This document shows, piece by piece, positions 61,495-64,000 of a stretch of 64,000 nucleotides of DNA. How positions within the stretch are numbered: position 1 is the stretch's first letter; every line of letters begins with the position of its first letter. Below the pieces are notes generated by a model. The model was not told the DNA's origin. It saw nothing but the letters and a program-made list of their open reading frames with translations, and did no database searches. This DNA comes from Asticcacaulis currens (GTDB taxonomy: Bacteria; Pseudomonadota; Alphaproteobacteria; Caulobacterales; Caulobacteraceae), in NCBI RefSeq assembly GCF_028550395.1, contig NZ_JAQQKW010000001.1:620001-684000 (forward strand), written 5' to 3'. A program made the translations under genes and the position numbers.

Positions 61495-62166
61495 ATGACG
61501 CCCTCTTCTTCCCTTGCCCTGTTGAGGCGCGATCTGGGTCTGTCTCTGGCGCGCGGCGGTGGGCCGGTGCTGGCCGCCGGATTCTTTCTGACCCTGATGG
61601 CCATGGTGCCGCTCAGCCTCGGCCCGGAGGCGCAAACCTTGTCGAAGATCGCGCCCGGCCTGACCTGGCTGTGTCTGGCGCTGGCCTCGCTTCTGTCGCT
61701 GGAACGGCTGTTTGAGCGCGATTACGAAGACGGGGTGTTCGACCTGTTGCGCACCGGGCCGCTGGCGCTCGAATGGGTGGCCTTTCTCAAATGTCTGGCG
61801 CAATGGCTCGGCACAGGTCTGATCCTGTCACTGATGACGCCGGTGGTGATGATCCTGCTGGGTGCGCCCGTGGGCGTGGCCGGTTGGGCGCTGGTGGCGG
61901 CCCTGATCGGTTCGTTCAGCTTTGCCCTGATCGGTGGGGCAGGGGCGTCTCTCACTCTGGGGTCGCGTAAAGGCGGTGTGCTGATCGCCCTGCTGGTCCT
62001 GCCCTTCTATGTGCCGCCGGTTATTTTCGGCGCGGGCCTGATGCAGGCCTTCGTGACCGGCGCACCCGTGTCCCAGGCGCTCAGCCTACTCTGCGCCTAC
62101 GGCCTGTTTGCGCTGGCGCTGGGCCCCATCGCCATGGGCGCGGCGCTACGCAGTGCGTTAAATTGA
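61495..62166 (+). CDS. ccmB: Haem exporter protein CcmB
   Basis: A 223-residue inner-membrane protein with six helices, the membrane partner of CcmA. Characteristic blocks are LERLFERDYEDGVFDLLRTGPL and LEWVAFLKCLAQW. The last helices are LPFYVPPVIFGAGLM and LFALALGPIAMGAALR. The start follows GGGGAGGAGAAACAG, which is the right end of the palindromic element, so that element also supplies the ribosome binding site. Confidence 0.93.
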   Translation: MTPSSSLALLRRDLGLSLARGGGPVLAAGFFLTLMAMVPLSLGPEAQTLSKIAPGLTWLCLALASLLSLERLFERDYEDGVFDLLRTGPLALEWVAFLKCLAQWLGTGLILSLMTPVVMILLGAPVGVAGWALVAALIGSFSFALIGGAGASLTLGSRKGGVLIALLVLPFYVPPVIFGAGLMQAFVTGAPVSQALSLLCAYGLFALALGPIAMGAALRSALN

Positions 62167-62208
62167 CAGACTTGTCGCTCTACGTGAAACCGCCTATGTG
62201 AGACACTC

Positions 62209-62943
62209 ATGATCATCAGCTGGCTGGCCAATCCGGAACGTTTCTCGAAGGTGTTTGCGCCCGTGCGCCCGTGGGTGGCGGGGCTTAGCCTCGTCCTGTT
62301 TGTGTGGGGGCTTTATCTCTGCTTCGTCTCGCCCGAAGACTATCAGCAGGGCGACACGGTGCGCATCATGTATATCCACGTCCCGGCGGCGTGGATGGCG
62401 CTGTTTACCTATCTTGTGATGGGCGTAGCGAGCTTCTTCGGTCTGATCTTCCGTCACGCTCTGGCCGATGCCGCCGCCAAGGCCGCTGCCCCCATCGGTG
62501 CGGTGTTTACCGCACTGGCCCTGATCACCGGCTCCTTGTGGGGCAAGCCCATGTGGGGCACCTGGTGGGAATGGGACGGGCGCATGACCTCGGTTCTGGT
62601 GCTGTTCCTTTTCTATATCGGCTATATCGCCTTGCACGCCTCGATCGAGGATGAACAGCGGGCGGCCAGATCGACGGCCATTCTGGCCCTGATCGGCCTG
62701 ATCAACCTGCCCATCATCAAGTTTTCAGTCGATTGGTGGAACACCCTGCATCAGGGGGCCTCGGTCTTCCGGCCGGGCGGCCCCACCGTCGCCCCGGCCA
62801 TGCTGTGGCCGCTGCTGATGATGGCGCTGGCCTATAAGGCGCTGTTCGTGTGGTTGTGGCTGATCCGCATCGACACGGAAATCCTGAGCCGCAAATATAA
62901 CGGCCTGCGGGCGCGTCTCGGCTTCCGTGAAGGAGGGGCCTGA
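62209..62943 (+). CDS. ccmC: Haem handling protein CcmC
   Basis: A 244-residue inner-membrane protein that attaches haem to CcmE. The tryptophan-rich motif WGTWWEWDGRMTS (about residues 117-129) is intact. Six helices are seen, including the flanking His-rich loops HVPAAWMA and HQGASVF. The stop codon overlaps the ccmD start (TGATG). Confidence 0.95.
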   Translation: MIISWLANPERFSKVFAPVRPWVAGLSLVLFVWGLYLCFVSPEDYQQGDTVRIMYIHVPAAWMALFTYLVMGVASFFGLIFRHALADAAAKAAAPIGAVFTALALITGSLWGKPMWGTWWEWDGRMTSVLVLFLFYIGYIALHASIEDEQRAARSTAILALIGLINLPIIKFSVDWWNTLHQGASVFRPGGPTVAPAMLWPLLMMALAYKALFVWLWLIRIDTEILSRKYNGLRARLGFREGGA

Positions 62944-63119
62944 TGGATCTGAATATGGGCAAATATGCCTTTTTCGTCTGGGGCAGCTACGGCGTGACGG
63001 CGCTGGCCCTGCTCAGCCTGACCGTGTTGAGCGTGCGCGCGCATCGTGAACGCGCGAGGAAGCTCAGAGCGTTGCAGGAGACCTTGGCTGCCGAAAAGGC
63101 CCAGAAGGTGGACGCATGA
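62943..63119 (+). CDS. ccmD: Haem exporter protein CcmD
   Basis: A 58-residue membrane protein that helps release holo-CcmE. It opens MDLNMGKYAFFVWGSYGVTA, the conserved CcmD block, with one membrane helix (VTALALLSLTVLSV), followed by a basic cytoplasmic tail (RAHRERARKLRALQE). It overlaps the ccmC stop by one base and the ccmG start by four bases. Confidence 0.88.
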   Translation: MDLNMGKYAFFVWGSYGVTALALLSLTVLSVRAHRERARKLRALQETLAAEKAQKVDA

Positions 63120-63655
63120 AGCGCCTTCTGCTGGCCGCGCCTCTGGTCCTGCTGGTGGGGCTTCTCGCCGTGCTCGGCTGGTACAATTTCCATAAAAAAA
63201 CCGACTACGCCCCGGCGGAACTGGTCGGCAAGCCGCTGCCGGCGCGCCAACTAACCGATCTTTACGACGGGTCTCTGGTCTCTTTGCCGGCGATCGCGCG
63301 CGCGTCGGGGAAGCCGGTACTGGTCAATGTCTTCGCCTCATGGTGTACGCCGTGTCTGGCCGAGCATCCCTATCTGATGGATCTGAAGGCCAAGGGCGTC
63401 ATCATTATTGGCATCGATCATAAGGACACGCCGATCAACGGGCTGAGCTTTATCGAAAAGCACGGCAACCCCTACGCGCGCATACTGTCCGACGAAGACG
63501 GGCAGATGGGGCTTGATCTGGGGATTTCAGGCGTGCCGGAGACCTTTATTGTCGGCGCGAACGGCGTGGTTATTGACAAGATTACCGGCCCCATCGTGCC
63601 GGAAACCGTGCCTGCGGTGCATAAGTCTGTCAGCGAAGGGACCAAGCTGCCTTAA
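63116..63655 (+). CDS. ccmG: Thiol:disulfide interchange protein CcmG/DsbE
   Basis: A 179-residue periplasmic thioredoxin-like reductant of apocytochrome c, held by an N-terminal anchor (LAAPLVLLVGLLAVLGW). The active site WCTPC is at residues 76-80 and the cis-proline loop is GVPETF. The DsbE-specific IIGIDHKDTPINGLSFIEKHGNPY is present. CcmE, CcmF and CcmH are not in the visible part of the window and probably lie elsewhere. Confidence 0.93.
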   Translation: MKRLLLAAPLVLLVGLLAVLGWYNFHKKTDYAPAELVGKPLPARQLTDLYDGSLVSLPAIARASGKPVLVNVFASWCTPCLAEHPYLMDLKAKGVIIIGIDHKDTPINGLSFIEKHGNPYARILSDEDGQMGLDLGISGVPETFIVGANGVVIDKITGPIVPETVPAVHKSVSEGTKLP

Positions 63656-63659
63656 ACTA

Positions 63660-63690
63660 TACCTCCCCGGCTATGCCGGAGAGGGGGACC
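63660..63690. repeat. Short GC-rich palindromic element after ccmG
   Basis: ACCTCCCCGGCTATGCCGGAGAGGGGGA contains the hairpin CCGGC-TAT-GCCGG and CTCCCC/GGGGGA outer arms. It lies between the convergent ccmG and pheA genes and resembles, in composition, the element between ccmA and ccmB. Confidence 0.45.
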
Positions 63691-63753
63691 GCATGAGACT
63701 GCCCCAAGGCAGGCGAGATGTATCTTACCATCACCGGCGCGGTATAGGCAGGC

Positions 63754-64000
63754 TCACACCCCCTGCGAGGCGCGGAAGGGGTCCATGGCATACACGCCCA
63801 GCAGTTCCACCTCTTCGGCGAAGAAGGCCAGTTCCTCAAAGGCCAGTTTCAGCAGACGGTCGCCGGGACGGCCTTCGACCTCGGCATAGAAGAAGGTCGA
63901 GGCAAAGATGCCGTCGCGGATATAGCTTTCCAGCCGGATCATATTGATCCCGTTGGTGGCAAAGCCACCCAACGCCTTATACAGCGCCGCCGGGATGTTG
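63754..64000 (-). CDS. pheA: Prephenate dehydratase, C-terminal part (runs off the right edge)
   Basis: The last 81 residues of prephenate dehydratase, which makes phenylpyruvate for phenylalanine synthesis. The visible end is the ACT regulatory domain: NIPAALYKALGGFATNGINM, then IRLESYIRDGIFASTFFYAEVEG and FFAEEVELLGVYAMDPFRAS. The ESR-type motif that binds phenylalanine is RLESYIRDG. The catalytic domain lies beyond the window. The gene is convergent with ccmG. Confidence 0.9.
   Translation of the reverse strand, partial: NIPAALYKALGGFATNGINMIRLESYIRDGIFASTFFYAEVEGRPGDRLLKLAFEELAFFAEEVELLGVYAMDPFRASQGV

Noticed and set aside
1-64000. tRNA, rRNA, CRISPR, insertion sequence, prophage or toxin-antitoxin elements
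   Set aside because: None could be recognised in the window on either strand. Weak tRNA genes cannot be ruled out by eye.

Overview
The window is about 64 kb of moderately GC-rich chromosomal DNA. Gene content and protein sequence point to an alphaproteobacterium of the family Caulobacteraceae, and an Asticcacaulis-like organism is my best guess. The evidence is a pilA-cpaABCDEF Tad pilus locus, a long Caulobacter/Xanthomonas-type TonB-dependent receptor, a UxaC of the form found in Caulobacter, DUF2794, ZapE and a ccmABCDG run. I see no rRNA, tRNA, CRISPR array, insertion sequence or prophage. Nearly all the DNA is ordinary chromosomal coding sequence.

Layout. 1-334 is the start of a histidine kinase that runs off the left edge. 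641-9844 is a pectin (rhamnogalacturonan) uptake and cleavage block: a secreted PL11-type lyase, a 1211-residue TonB-dependent receptor and a PL26-type exo-lyase. 10219-23344 is a mixed housekeeping stretch: DUF2794, Bax-inhibitor-1 family protein, CitE-like lyase, alkaline phosphatase, ZapE, a flavin oxidoreductase, a CheY-like regulator, Asd, a RarD-like permease, a serine beta-lactamase-like hydrolase, an exported methyltransferase and a FAN1-type nuclease fused to a DEDDh exonuclease. 23418-34812 is the Tad/Flp pilus locus. The minus strand carries pilA, a second pilin, cpaA, cpaB, cpaC, cpaD, cpaE, cpaF, tadB and tadC; the plus strand carries a secretin-N-domain protein and two TadE-like pseudopilins. 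34816-39184 holds pabB, the S41 protease ctpA and an EnvC-like murein hydrolase activator. 39310-46421 holds a YdeP-type molybdoenzyme, an alpha/beta hydrolase, a Yip1-family membrane protein and the molybdenum cofactor operon moaA-moaB-moeA.

46530-53869 is a hexuronate catabolic regulon. uxaA, uxuB, an esterase and a GNAT gene run leftward; a LacI-type regulator and uxaC run rightward. The same 14-bp box, in opposite orientation, lies in front of uxaA and in front of uxaC. This regulon would consume galacturonate or glucuronate released from pectin, so it complements the lyase block at the left. 53999-60497 contains both aconitases (acnB and acnA) with a divergent DUF2239/GIY-YIG pair between them. 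60718-63655 is the cytochrome c maturation operon ccmA-ccmB-ccmC-ccmD-ccmG. The right edge holds the 3' end of pheA (prephenate dehydratase).

The observations I rate highest are: the paired hexuronate operator, with a short SD-led leader reading frame overlapping the SD-less uxaC start; the FAN1-exonuclease fusion; the DUF2239/GIY-YIG pair sharing a palindrome; an unexplained plus-strand transcript candidate with its own terminator between pabB and ctpA; a terminator separating the two pilin genes; and palindromic intergenic elements in the ccm operon and beside zapE. I did not find a clearly novel multi-gene defence or biosynthetic system.
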